Source of the DNA: Alistipes sp. dk3624
GTDB taxonomy: Bacteria; Bacteroidota; Bacteroidia; Bacteroidales; Rikenellaceae
Assembly: GCF_009557455.1 (NCBI RefSeq)
Contig: NZ_CP045651.1
Location: 434,001 to 498,000, forward strand
DNA length: 64,000 nt
Direction of reading: 5' to 3'
Shown here: positions 41,892-50,461 of the stretch, one piece after another
How positions within the stretch are numbered: the first letter of the stretch is position 1
How the letters are laid out: each line of letters starts with the position of its first letter
The notes under the pieces: generated by a model
Told to the model about the DNA's origin: nothing
The model's database searches: none
What the model saw: the letters and a program-made list of their open reading frames with translations, nothing else
Position numbers and translations under genes: made by a program

Positions 41892-44501
41892 TTAAAGATA
41901 CTTGTTAAACAACCGTTCGACTTGTTCCCGGCTCCAGGGAACAGCCATGAAATCATCGTAACAGTCCGTCGGCGCAGAATTGCCGAATGCGACGACCGGA
42001 ACCCCGGGAGATACCTCTTTAATGATTCCGGCGACCTCGGCGCAGTTTATATCCGTCACGGCGACATTCAACAAAACCAACTGGGGGCGGTACTGCTCGA
42101 ACAACGTAACCGCCTCTACGCCGCTGTCGGCCCGTACGAAAAAGATCCCGTCTCCGAAAGTATCGCACAGCAGATCGAAATCCGACGGCTCGCTCTCCAC
42201 GACCAGCACCGTCACGGTACCGGAAACAGCCTTCCGTGCCCCGGCTTTCCGGACAGACGTTTTCAGCCTGCCCGGATTTCCCGAACCGACACGCTCGTTC
42301 ACCGGCGGAACATATGGAATCGTAAATACGAACTTCGTGCCTCTTCCTATCGCCGACTCCACGCCGATCCGTCCGCCCATCTTTTCGATCAATACTTTAC
42401 AGATAGGCAGGCCGAGTCCCGTTCCCTGAGCGAAATCGTTTCCTTTGACGAACCGGTCGAAAATCTTATCCTGCTTGTCGGTCTCGATCCCCGATCCCGT
42501 ATCTTCCACATAACAGACGATATTCGGTCCGTCGAGCCGGTACCCGAACGTCACACGCCCGGAATCTGTAAATTTGAACGCATTGGTAATCAGGTTCGCA
42601 AAAACCTGGAACAGGCGGTTCGGATCGGTACGGGTCACCAGATTCGGACTCGATCCGTCGAACGAGAAAATCACATTGCCCGGACAACGGAACAGGTTGG
42701 CATTGAGCAACTCCCCGCACAGCACCCGCATATTGACCGGCTTGGACGACAGTTCCAGCATCCCCGCCTCGATCTTCGACATGTCCAGGATCTCATTGAT
42801 CAGCGACAACAACCGTTCGTTGTTGGTCTCTACGATCTTATACATTCCGCGGCGTTCTTCCATATCCTGAGTCTCCGCAATGATATTCGAAAATCCGACG
42901 ATCGCATTCAGCGGAGTCCGGATCTCGTGGCTCATATTGGCCAGGAACGCCGACTTCAGGCGTCCCGACTCTTCGGCTTTCTCTTTGGCCTCTACGAGTT
43001 CTTTCTCCAAAGCGACACGGGAAGTAATATCCCAAAACACACCGATAATCAAAGGCGTGCCGTCTTTCTTCTCTGAATAGATACGCACCTCCTCGTACGT
43101 GACAGGAGAACCGGAGGCTCCGCCGACCTGCCCGGTACGTTCGATCTTCGTCCGGTCGGAAACAAGCTGCAGGTCTTCATTTCGGATGGCTTCGGCTTTG
43201 CTGCGGCCGAATATCTCAAAATCGTTCTTTCCGATCACGTCCTCGCGGCCGGACCGCAGGAAATCGAATGCCGACCGGTTGCAGAACAGGTACTTGAAAT
43301 CATCGGCGACGTCCTTGACATACAGGCCGACCGGAATATTATTGATAATCGAATTGGTCAGGTATTGCAGACTGTTGATCTCGTCTTCCCGCTTCAGACG
43401 TTCGGAGATATCCCGGGCGAACACCCAGATCAATTCCTGGTGCAACTGATTCTCAATCAAGTAAGAGTAATTCTCGAAAGTCATCGCCTCTCCCTGACCG
43501 TCCGACACCCTGTCCTGCGTAAAATTCCAACTGCCGCCGTTTTCCCGGAGACTCCTGAGCCAATCGCCCCATTGCGTCTTGTCTACCAGCGTTTTATTCA
43601 GGTCGAACACCTTCTCGCCGATGACATCCCGTGAGCGATCGCTCACGTTATGTTCCAGAAACGTTTTATTGGCGAATGCCAACGAACCGTCGGATTCGAC
43701 GGCGAAAACATCCTCAGAAACGGAATCGATAGCCTGCCGCAACATCTCGATGCGCGTCTGTCCGGTAATCAGATCCGTAACATTCTGCACATAACCTTCC
43801 CACAGATAGCCTCCGTCGGAAGGCCGGCAACTGATCGGCTCGACCCGCAGCACCACATCCCCGTACTGGTAATGCATCATATACTGGATACTCTCTTGCC
43901 GACGGCCGGCGTCCAACCCCCGGATATATTCCTTGACCTTTTCCACGTCCGTCACAGACATCCGAGAAAAATATTCGGCCATATCCATCTCCCGGTATTC
44001 GCCCGGTTGGAACATAGGATCGGCATACCCCTTCGATTCGAGCCGCTGCTTTTTCGAATCGTACTTCCACACGCCGATCCCGGCGAGCCTTTTCAGATCT
44101 TCCACCTTTTGTTCCTCCTGCCGCAGCAGTCGCTCGTGCTTATTGATATAATAGGAAATATTCCTCAGCCGGATCATAGCGTGGAAGTCGTCGTATCGGC
44201 TCATCGAAATCACATAATAAACGGACAATTCCCCCGTTTCCCCCGCACATTCGTAAAGATCTTCGCAAAATCCTTTCCGTCCGCTCCACAAGGTTGAAAA
44301 TCCGGCGCGCAACGAGCCCGAAGCCGAAGCCGGAAAAAGGTCGAAAATATTCTCCCCCACCATCCGATTGCTCAGATAGCGGTCTTCGGTCTGGAGCTGG
44401 GCATGCACACACATCCCGCCCCGATCGACCAGCAATAAATTTCCCGAGCACAATCCACGATCCCTGGACGGACATTGTATCTCAAATCTAAACGTTTCCA
44501 T
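41892..44501 (-). CDS. Soluble multi-PAS histidine kinase with degenerate C-terminal receiver
   Basis: An 869-residue kinase without membrane helices. PAS-like domains cover about residues 20-115, 130-245, 250-370 and 380-495. HisKA has His525 (ANMSHEIRTPLNAIVGFS). HATPase_c has NLITNAFKF, DTGSGIE and GTGLGLPICKVL. Residues 762-869 look like a receiver, but Asn812 replaces the phosphoacceptor Asp (QLVLLNVAV) and the conserved Lys is lost (MAVPWS). ATG 44501 is preferred to ATG 44528, because the TATCTTTG element at 44539 would leave almost no leader for the latter. It is the first gene of the long glycan operon, 26 nt before the second kinase. Confidence 0.88.
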   Translation of the reverse strand: METFRFEIQCPSRDRGLCSGNLLLVDRGGMCVHAQLQTEDRYLSNRMVGENIFDLFPASASGSLRAGFSTLWSGRKGFCEDLYECAGETGELSVYYVISMSRYDDFHAMIRLRNISYYINKHERLLRQEEQKVEDLKRLAGIGVWKYDSKKQRLESKGYADPMFQPGEYREMDMAEYFSRMSVTDVEKVKEYIRGLDAGRRQESIQYMMHYQYGDVVLRVEPISCRPSDGGYLWEGYVQNVTDLITGQTRIEMLRQAIDSVSEDVFAVESDGSLAFANKTFLEHNVSDRSRDVIGEKVFDLNKTLVDKTQWGDWLRSLRENGGSWNFTQDRVSDGQGEAMTFENYSYLIENQLHQELIWVFARDISERLKREDEINSLQYLTNSIINNIPVGLYVKDVADDFKYLFCNRSAFDFLRSGREDVIGKNDFEIFGRSKAEAIRNEDLQLVSDRTKIERTGQVGGASGSPVTYEEVRIYSEKKDGTPLIIGVFWDITSRVALEKELVEAKEKAEESGRLKSAFLANMSHEIRTPLNAIVGFSNIIAETQDMEERRGMYKIVETNNERLLSLINEILDMSKIEAGMLELSSKPVNMRVLCGELLNANLFRCPGNVIFSFDGSSPNLVTRTDPNRLFQVFANLITNAFKFTDSGRVTFGYRLDGPNIVCYVEDTGSGIETDKQDKIFDRFVKGNDFAQGTGLGLPICKVLIEKMGGRIGVESAIGRGTKFVFTIPYVPPVNERVGSGNPGRLKTSVRKAGARKAVSGTVTVLVVESEPSDFDLLCDTFGDGIFFVRADSGVEAVTLFEQYRPQLVLLNVAVTDINCAEVAGIIKEVSPGVPVVAFGNSAPTDCYDDFMAVPWSREQVERLFNKYL

Positions 44502-44538
44502 CGACAACCTTTTAAGCCTCGCCACCATACCGACCTCG

Positions 44539-44546
44539 CAAAGATA
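44539..44546 (-). promoter_or_regulatory. -7 element of the signalling/glycan operon
   Basis: The minus strand reads TATCTTTG, an exact TAnnTTTG match, 37 nt upstream of ATG 44501. As the gaps in the genes behind it are short, it may drive the whole 20-kb run down to 24731. Confidence 0.65.
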
Positions 44547-44574
44547 AAAGAATATCGCAATATAATGACACGAA

Positions 44575-44605
44575 ATTGAAAAAACCCAATTCCCATTTTT
44601 TCAAT
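44575..44605. repeat. Inverted repeat, 10-bp arms, 11-nt spacer
   Basis: ATTGAAAAAA (44575-44584) is matched exactly by TTTTTTCAAT (44596-44605). It lies 28 nt upstream of the -7 element of the kinase gene, where an activator or repressor could bind. A chance A/T-rich hairpin is the alternative. Confidence 0.5.
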
Positions 44606-44667
44606 ATTCCAAATGACCGATCCCCGCACATTCAACACCTTAATTTTTATCGTCATATCAGACCTTC

Positions 44668-44684
44668 GGAAAACGCCGTTTTCC
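44668..44684. repeat. 17-bp dyad GGAAAAC-GCC-GTTTTCC
   Basis: Perfect 7-bp arms around a 3-nt spacer, 55 nt upstream of the -7 element of the UDP-xylose synthase gene and between the two divergent promoters. The size and symmetry are typical of an operator for a dimeric regulator, which is inference. Confidence 0.5.
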
Positions 44685-44739
44685 ATATAATTTTATTAAC
44701 ATTTAAAAAATACAATCGTTCAGACAGAAGAAAAAATAA

Positions 44740-44747
44740 TAACTTTG
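44740..44747 (+). promoter_or_regulatory. -7 element for UDP-xylose synthase
   Basis: TAACTTTG, an exact TAnnTTTG match, 110 nt before ATG 44858. The implied leader is about 105 nt and includes small hairpins such as GGACG-TTCATC-CGTCC. Confidence 0.55.
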
Positions 44748-44857
44748 TCGTCAATTCGGACGTTCATCCGTCCATTCCGGCCTGCTTGCTCCGGGGCGCC
44801 ATCCGGGTCAACCATGCAGTGTAACGATTTTAGGCAATTTAAATTCGCTCTGTTTTT

Positions 44858-45805
44858 ATGAAAAGAATATTGGTTACGGGAGGCGCAGGTTTTATCGGAT
44901 CGCATTTGTGCGTTCGACTGCTCAACGAAGGTTGTCAGGTTGTCTGCCTGGATAATTTTCTCACCGGATCGCCGAAGAACATCCAACACCTGACCGCCAA
45001 TCCGAATTTCCAAATGGCGGAACAGGATATTACGACCCCTTATTGTCCGGACGGTCCGATCGACGAGATCTACAATCTGGCCTGCCCGGCTTCGCCTATA
45101 CATTACCAGTACAATCCGATCAAGACACTGAAAACGAACGTACTCGGCGCGATCAACATGCTGGATCTGGCCATTAAGAAACGCTCGAAGCTGCTACAAG
45201 CATCTACCAGCGAAGTCTACGGAGACCCGGCCGTGCATCCCCAACCCGAAACGTACTGGGGGAATGTCAACCCGATCGGGCCGCGTTCATGCTACGACGA
45301 AGGCAAGCGTTGCGCGGAAACGCTGTGCATGGATTACTACCGGCAATACCGGATTCCGATTAAAATCGTTCGCATATTCAATACCTACGGCCCGAACATG
45401 TGTCTCAACGACGGACGCGTAATCTCGAATTTCACCATACAGGCACTGATGAACCAGGACATTACGGTCTACGGAGACGGCTCTCAAACCCGCAGTTTTC
45501 TCTATATCGACGATCTCGTCGAAGGCCTGGTGCGCACGATGGCGACGGACGATGATTTTACAGGCCCGGTCAACCTGGGAAATCCGCGCGAATTCACGAT
45601 CCGCCAACTGGCGACGCTCGTACTGGAGATCACGCGGTCGAAGGCGAGCGTCATCCTCAAACCGCTGCCGGCCGACGACCCGCAGCGCAGAAAACCGGAC
45701 ATTACGACCGCGCAGGAAAACCTCGGATGGAGTCCCACCATACTCCTCGAACAGGGACTGGTAAAAATGATGAAATATTTCAAAGAGGAATTGAAAATCA
45801 AATAA
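44858..45805 (+). CDS. uxs: UDP-glucuronate decarboxylase (UDP-xylose synthase)
   Basis: A 315-residue extended SDR enzyme that converts UDP-glucuronate to UDP-xylose with bound NAD. The Rossmann motif [10 protein letters not shown] is at residues 8-17. The catalytic Tyr146/Lys150 pair lies in the UXS-specific segment [14 protein letters not shown], and STSEVYGDP supplies the Ser/Thr-Glu residues. [10 protein letters not shown] and [16 protein letters not shown] follow as expected. It would provide a nucleotide pentose for the glycan made by the divergent operon. UDP-glucose dehydrogenase, needed for its substrate, is not in the window. A receiver-kinase gene follows after 33 nt. Confidence 0.9.
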   Translation: MKRILVTGGAGFIGSHLCVRLLNEGCQVVCLDNFLTGSPKNIQHLTANPNFQMAEQDITTPYCPDGPIDEIYNLACPASPIHYQYNPIKTLKTNVLGAINMLDLAIKKRSKLLQASTSEVYGDPAVHPQPETYWGNVNPIGPRSCYDEGKRCAETLCMDYYRQYRIPIKIVRIFNTYGPNMCLNDGRVISNFTIQALMNQDITVYGDGSQTRSFLYIDDLVEGLVRTMATDDDFTGPVNLGNPREFTIRQLATLVLEITRSKASVILKPLPADDPQRRKPDITTAQENLGWSPTILLEQGLVKMMKYFKEELKIK

Positions 45806-45838
45806 CCGGACCGGAAGCCCTACTTAAACTGATTTTCA

Positions 45839-46981
45839 ATGGATACAAGCCTGGATTTCAACGCTGCGGAATATAAAATTCTGATCGTGGACGACGTCGT
45901 ATCGAACGTGTTGCTCCTGAAAGTGCTCCTAAAGAACCTGAACTACCAAATCGCCACCGCGAACGACGGCCTGCAAGCGCTATCGGCCGTAGAGACGGAA
46001 AAGCCGGATCTGATCCTGCTGGATGTCATGATGCCCGGTCTGAACGGATTCGAGGTCGCCGAAAAGTTGAAAGAGAATCCGGAAACAAGAGACATCCCGA
46101 TCATCTTTCTGACCGCGCTGAACGCTACGTCCGACGTCGTCCGGGGTTTCAAAGCCGGGGCCAACGACTTCATATCGAAACCTTTCCACAAAGAGGAACT
46201 GCTGATCCGGGTATCCCATCAGATCTCGCTGATCGCCGCCAGGCGGATCATCATCCGGCAAACCGAAGAGCTGCAGCGCACGATATCGGGACGGGATAAA
46301 CTGTACTCGGTCATCGCGCACGACCTGCGCTCGCCGATCGGTTCGATCAAAATGGTTCTGAACATGCTGCTGCTGAACCTTCCGGCTTCGTCGATCGGAA
46401 AGGATATGCACGAAATGCTGAACATGGCCAACCGCATGACCGAAGAGGTCTTCTCGTTGCTGGACAACCTGCTAAAATGGACGAAAAGCCAGATCGGACG
46501 GCTGAATGTCGTCTATCAGCAATTCGACCTCGTCCCGATCATACAAGGGGGCATCGAAATATTCTCGATCGCGGCCGAACTGAAAAACATCCGGCTCCGG
46601 GTCGAAATTCCCGACACGCTGGAAGTGTACGCCGACTGCGACATGATGAAAACCGTCATCCGGAACCTGATCAGCAACGCGATGAAATTCACGCCAGAAG
46701 GGGGCGACATCACGATTCGCGTCCGGCAGGATGATGCACAGGCGGCGATCGTCGAAGTGTCCGACAGCGGATGCGGCATCAGCAAGGAGAATCAGGCCAA
46801 ACTGATGAAACCGAGCACTCATTTCAGCACGTTTGGCACCAAAAACGAAGAAGGATCGGGACTCGGCCTGCTGTTGTGCCAGGATTTTGCGACGAAGAAC
46901 GGAGGACGCCTCTGGTTCGAATCGGAAGAAGGCAAAGGCTCGACGTTCAGTTTCTCGATCCCGTTGCAGAAAACGGAATAA
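45839..46981 (+). CDS. Receiver-histidine kinase hybrid (receiver first)
   Basis: A 380-residue soluble protein. Residues 12-130 are an intact receiver (Asp18-Asp19 in ILIVDDVVSN, Asp62 in LILLDVMMPGLNG, Lys114 in SKPFHK). HisKA follows with His161 (YSVIAHDLRSPIGSI), then HATPase_c (~255-380) with NLISNAMKF, DSGCGIS and GSGLGLLLCQ. The receiver-to-kinase order means phosphorylation of the receiver could tune kinase activity. It is probably co-transcribed with UDP-xylose synthase (33-nt gap) and lies opposite the kinase-led glycan operon, so a role in the same signalling network is plausible but inferred. Confidence 0.9.
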   Translation: MDTSLDFNAAEYKILIVDDVVSNVLLLKVLLKNLNYQIATANDGLQALSAVETEKPDLILLDVMMPGLNGFEVAEKLKENPETRDIPIIFLTALNATSDVVRGFKAGANDFISKPFHKEELLIRVSHQISLIAARRIIIRQTEELQRTISGRDKLYSVIAHDLRSPIGSIKMVLNMLLLNLPASSIGKDMHEMLNMANRMTEEVFSLLDNLLKWTKSQIGRLNVVYQQFDLVPIIQGGIEIFSIAAELKNIRLRVEIPDTLEVYADCDMMKTVIRNLISNAMKFTPEGGDITIRVRQDDAQAAIVEVSDSGCGISKENQAKLMKPSTHFSTFGTKNEEGSGLGLLLCQDFATKNGGRLWFESEEGKGSTFSFSIPLQKTE

Positions 46982-46998
46982 ACGACAAACTGTACCGT

Positions 46999-47035
46999 AT
47001 CGAAAAAGGAGGGAAAATTTCCCTCCTTTTTCGAT
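46999..47035. terminator. Strong bidirectional terminator
   Basis: A perfect 15-bp stem (ATCGAAAAAGGAGGG with its complement) and 7-nt loop start 18 nt after the receiver-kinase stop. The arms end in T-runs on both strands, so it can end the plus-strand transcript; it may also serve the convergent GH78 gene, though that stop is 133 nt away. Confidence 0.85.
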
Positions 47036-47167
47036 ATTCTAACCGGATTTATTTCATTTCCGAACCGAAACGTTCTCCGGCTTTCCGGACGACCTTCCCG
47101 ACTCCGTCCCGTTCGCCTCGAAAGAAATCTTCCGATAGCATCCACCGATATTCCGGCACAGCCAAGG

Positions 47168-49501
47168 TCAACGGACGGCTATCAGCTTGTAAGCGCCACC
47201 CTTCACTTCGAAACTCAGGTGCAGGTCGCTGGGCTGTTTTTTGATGAAACGAACCACTTTATTGCGTACCGGACTGCCGTTCTTCCAGACGGTCGTCCCG
47301 TTGATCTTCACTTCGCGCACGCCCTGTTTCGGAGCACCGATCACCCCTTCGTACTCTTTCGGAAACTCCGTATCCAACACAAATACGTTCGGACTGGATT
47401 CGAAAGCCGACGTTACCCGGCCGATCGGAGTGACCACCGAAGCTTTCGCCCACGACAGGCCGGACGGCAACGGCAACACCCCGACCTTGTTGTAAGCCAC
47501 GTCCATCGGACGGATACCGCAAACATACCGGTAAGCCACCGTCAGGCCTCCCCCGCTCCACGCGTGGTTGACGCTGCCGCCGCCGAATCCTTCGCTACCG
47601 ATCCCCCACCCCTCGAAAAGCGTGGTGAAATAGTCGTTCCGCACCATATTCGAAAAACGGCGGTTATGTCGTGCAAAACCTTCGTCGCCGTTCCCCATCT
47701 GCATCAGGGCTTCGAAAACGTATTTTTCCATATAGGGGCTCGCGTTCTCCTGCGAACGAAATACGTTCAGGATAGCCGGATATTTGTCCGGATCGGCCAG
47801 CCCGGATACGACCGCCAACGCATGAACGCGGTCATCGGTCGCTTTTTTGTACTCCGGATCGCGGTACTCCTTACCGTTCCAGAAATGACTGTTGAACGCC
47901 TGCTTCAGCGCCGCCATCTCTTCGGTATACGACCGGGCGTCGGCCGCATGGCCGAGCACTTCGGCCGCATTGCGCATCCCTTTGATCATCAAGTAATACC
48001 ACGCATTTTGCAACGGCAGAATGTCGATATTGTCGCCCCAATCGCCCCAATTCCATCCGCCGTCGCGCAGCAATACGGTTCCTTTGGGGCCCTTTTTCCA
48101 TAGGGCGATGTAACGCTGTACGGCCGGATACACTTCGGCGAGCGTCTCCTTATCGCCCGTATACCAATAGTAGTTCCACAACCCGTAGTAACCCAGCGAA
48201 GCCATCACCTGGCCCGGCAGTTCCTTGTCCCAATTCGACGACGGAACGGGGGCATAAATCACGCCGTCGGGCTTCTGCCATCCGGCAAGATTATGGAGCC
48301 ATTTGCGGGTCAGTCGGTTGGCCGACTCGGACAGGGCGTAAAACGCCTCTCCGGATTCATTGACCACATCTCCCGTCCACTGCGAACGCTCGCGGTCGGG
48401 ACAATCCATGTAGGTATCGCGCATCGTAATATACAGCGTGCGCACGGCTTTGGTCAGGAAACGGTTGAACTCCGGATCGGAGCATTCGAACGTACCGACG
48501 AATTCGGTATCGTAACCGCTCTCGCGGAACTTCAGCTCCATCACCTCCGCATCGGCAGGCACTACGTAGTAAACCCGGTGTCCGTTCGTCCACCCTTTGT
48601 TCTCGTAGTCCTGCACGCCGTCGCGGGCGATGTATTCGCAGCGCAGGTAATTATCCCCGCCGTTGTATTTCAAATAGTTATCGGTAAATATCTGCACTTT
48701 ATCCCCGGACGAGGCCTTCAGTTTGATATAAGGCGTGATCTGTGCATTGTAAGGCAGCGTACAAACGATCGTATCGCCGTTGCGAACCTGAGACGGGTAG
48801 TCCTGCAACTCGCCCACCTTCCACAGCGGAATCGGCCGCAACACCAGCTTGTTCCATGGCCGGCTGCCTGCGGTTCCGTTTTCGACGGCCTGCGGCATCT
48901 CGTCGGCATTGAAGTCCGGCTGGTGCCATGCCCGTCCCGCCTTGCGGGCGTCGTACCGGATATTGGACTCGGCGAGCCGCATGTTCGGATCGGGAGGCGG
49001 ACAGGTTCCGTAAGCCGGATTCGCCTCGCATTTCCACGAATCGTCGCTCAGGATATCGAACGAAGGGGTCTGGCAATCGAACAACAACCCGGCTTTCCCG
49101 CTGTCGTTATGCGAAAACGACGGCCGGCCGAAGTACCACAGCAACACGGCGATCGTATTCTCGCCGCGTTTTAGGTAAGGAGCAATCTCCACCTCATCGT
49201 AATAGGTATCGAGCGGATTGGGGCCCCGTTTCAGTCCGCCTTCGAAGACCACCGGCTTCCCGTTGATCCATAGCCAGTATTTGCTGTCCGCCCCGATCCG
49301 TGCGATCACGGAAGTCGGTACGTTCGGCAGGTTCACCTCTTTGCGGAAATTAAGCCAGGTGTTCGGCTGCTCCCGGGTAGTCCCCGAACTGATCCATTTG
49401 GCTTTCCATTCGACATTCTGTTCGGAACTCTTCGCCGTCGCACGGTATCCGCACAACGACAACAGCAGGCCCATCACGATGGACAACACTTTCAGATTCA
49501 T
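47168..49501 (-). CDS. Secreted GH78-type alpha-L-rhamnosidase
   Basis: A 777-residue exported protein (signal MNLKVLSIVMGLLLSLCGYR). The N-terminal beta-sandwich (~30-330; WISSGTTREQPNTWLNFRKE, WLWINGKPV) is followed by an (alpha/alpha)6 barrel. The GH78 hallmark DCPDRERSQWTGD is at residues 366-378, holding the proposed acid residue region, with GWNWGDWGDN and NHAWSGGG farther on and a C-terminal beta domain. GH78 enzymes release terminal alpha-L-rhamnose from plant or bacterial glycans by inversion. No transporter or SusCD pair is adjacent. The NYN-domain gene lies 30 nt upstream on the same strand, but functional coupling is unlikely. Confidence 0.85.
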   Translation of the reverse strand: MNLKVLSIVMGLLLSLCGYRATAKSSEQNVEWKAKWISSGTTREQPNTWLNFRKEVNLPNVPTSVIARIGADSKYWLWINGKPVVFEGGLKRGPNPLDTYYDEVEIAPYLKRGENTIAVLLWYFGRPSFSHNDSGKAGLLFDCQTPSFDILSDDSWKCEANPAYGTCPPPDPNMRLAESNIRYDARKAGRAWHQPDFNADEMPQAVENGTAGSRPWNKLVLRPIPLWKVGELQDYPSQVRNGDTIVCTLPYNAQITPYIKLKASSGDKVQIFTDNYLKYNGGDNYLRCEYIARDGVQDYENKGWTNGHRVYYVVPADAEVMELKFRESGYDTEFVGTFECSDPEFNRFLTKAVRTLYITMRDTYMDCPDRERSQWTGDVVNESGEAFYALSESANRLTRKWLHNLAGWQKPDGVIYAPVPSSNWDKELPGQVMASLGYYGLWNYYWYTGDKETLAEVYPAVQRYIALWKKGPKGTVLLRDGGWNWGDWGDNIDILPLQNAWYYLMIKGMRNAAEVLGHAADARSYTEEMAALKQAFNSHFWNGKEYRDPEYKKATDDRVHALAVVSGLADPDKYPAILNVFRSQENASPYMEKYVFEALMQMGNGDEGFARHNRRFSNMVRNDYFTTLFEGWGIGSEGFGGGSVNHAWSGGGLTVAYRYVCGIRPMDVAYNKVGVLPLPSGLSWAKASVVTPIGRVTSAFESSPNVFVLDTEFPKEYEGVIGAPKQGVREVKINGTTVWKNGSPVRNKVVRFIKKQPSDLHLSFEVKGGAYKLIAVR

Positions 49502-49531
49502 GGCTATTTATAGGTATGAGTTAAATCTCTG

Positions 49532-50461
49532 CTACAAATCGGGCTGCTCGTCGGACTCCAAATTCTCCACCTCCTCGGGCGTAAGTTTTCGCACGTTCTT
49601 GGCAACGTCCTGCTTCTGGGGATTTTGCTCGACGGTAAATTCCACCTTGTCTCCGACGGAGAGATCGCTGAACTCGCCGACCACGTCCTGATAATGGAAA
49701 AACAGGTTGTTGTTGGGATACTTGATAAACCCGAACCCGTTTTTCAGGCTCAGCACTTCGCTGACCTCGTACGATTTGGTTCGCTCGGTCTGCTGTCGGG
49801 AAGGATCCACCGGAACAAACAGGTCGTTAATCAGCGGATTGTTCTGCTCGATCCCGTAATCGATCACGTCGTGCATCGCGACCGGATAAGTCGCCATCGA
49901 CAACAGTTCGTGCGAAGTTTTGGTAATCATCCGCACCCCTTCGTCGGTAGTATACTCGAAATCCCAGCTCAGCAGCATGACCCGCACGCCGAAGGACATC
50001 AATTTGCGCAGCAGAGGCGTATAATCCGTATCGGCGACGATCAACACGACGATATCCAGCCGCCGCATCATCACCAGTTCGAAAGCCTCCAGCGACAGCC
50101 ATACGTCTATCCCTCGCTCCTCGCGTTTTCCGAGCAGGTTGCGCAGGGGCAGGTAATGCGGATGTATGCCCTCGGCCATCAGGATATCGTCGAAAACGCG
50201 GTCATTGTACAATTGGTTGCCGCGCTGAGCCGCATCCGCAGCGTTCAGGCGCCCCCTGAAATAGTGCGCTTCGGCAATCTGACACTGCAACGGTTCGACC
50301 CCTTCCTCCTCGGCGACGCGATGCTGGATAAAACGGTGCAATCCTCCCAACGAAAGGCGCCGTTTCATGTGATGAATATAATTGTAATAATTCGATGCGT
50401 GCAACAAAAAATTCCCGTCGTAAAAAATGCCGATCCTACGGGATTCAAAAGGTGATATCAT
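49532..50461 (-). CDS. NYN-domain ribonuclease-like protein with C-terminal cold-shock domain
   Basis: A 309-residue cytoplasmic protein. Residues ~8-195 form a NYN (PIN-like, LabA/DUF88) domain with the acidic residues needed for metal binding: Asp15 (IFYDGN), Asp119 (ERGIDVWLS), Asp144 and Asp146 (VADTDYTPLL). Residues ~229-292 are a cold-shock/OB domain with RNP-like motifs NGFGFIKY and NLFFHYQDV, and a Glu/Asp-rich tail. The fusion suggests an RNA-binding nuclease; activity is inferred from domains. The start at ATG 50461 places the NYN strand right after ten residues. It is divergent from the operon at 50788. Confidence 0.85.
   Translation of the reverse strand: MISPFESRRIGIFYDGNFLLHASNYYNYIHHMKRRLSLGGLHRFIQHRVAEEEGVEPLQCQIAEAHYFRGRLNAADAAQRGNQLYNDRVFDDILMAEGIHPHYLPLRNLLGKREERGIDVWLSLEAFELVMMRRLDIVVLIVADTDYTPLLRKLMSFGVRVMLLSWDFEYTTDEGVRMITKTSHELLSMATYPVAMHDVIDYGIEQNNPLINDLFVPVDPSRQQTERTKSYEVSEVLSLKNGFGFIKYPNNNLFFHYQDVVGEFSDLSVGDKVEFTVEQNPQKQDVAKNVRKLTPEEVENLESDEQPDL

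Larger units (their letters stand above)
44502..44857. other. 356-nt divergent regulatory region
   Basis: No gene is seen here. The region separates the first kinase gene of the glycan operon from the UDP-xylose synthase gene. It carries a -7 element for each direction (44539-44546 minus, 44740-44747 plus), an A/T-rich centre, and two inverted repeats (44575-44605 and 44668-44684). The leader of the UDP-xylose synthase mRNA would be about 105 nt. Confidence 0.7.
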
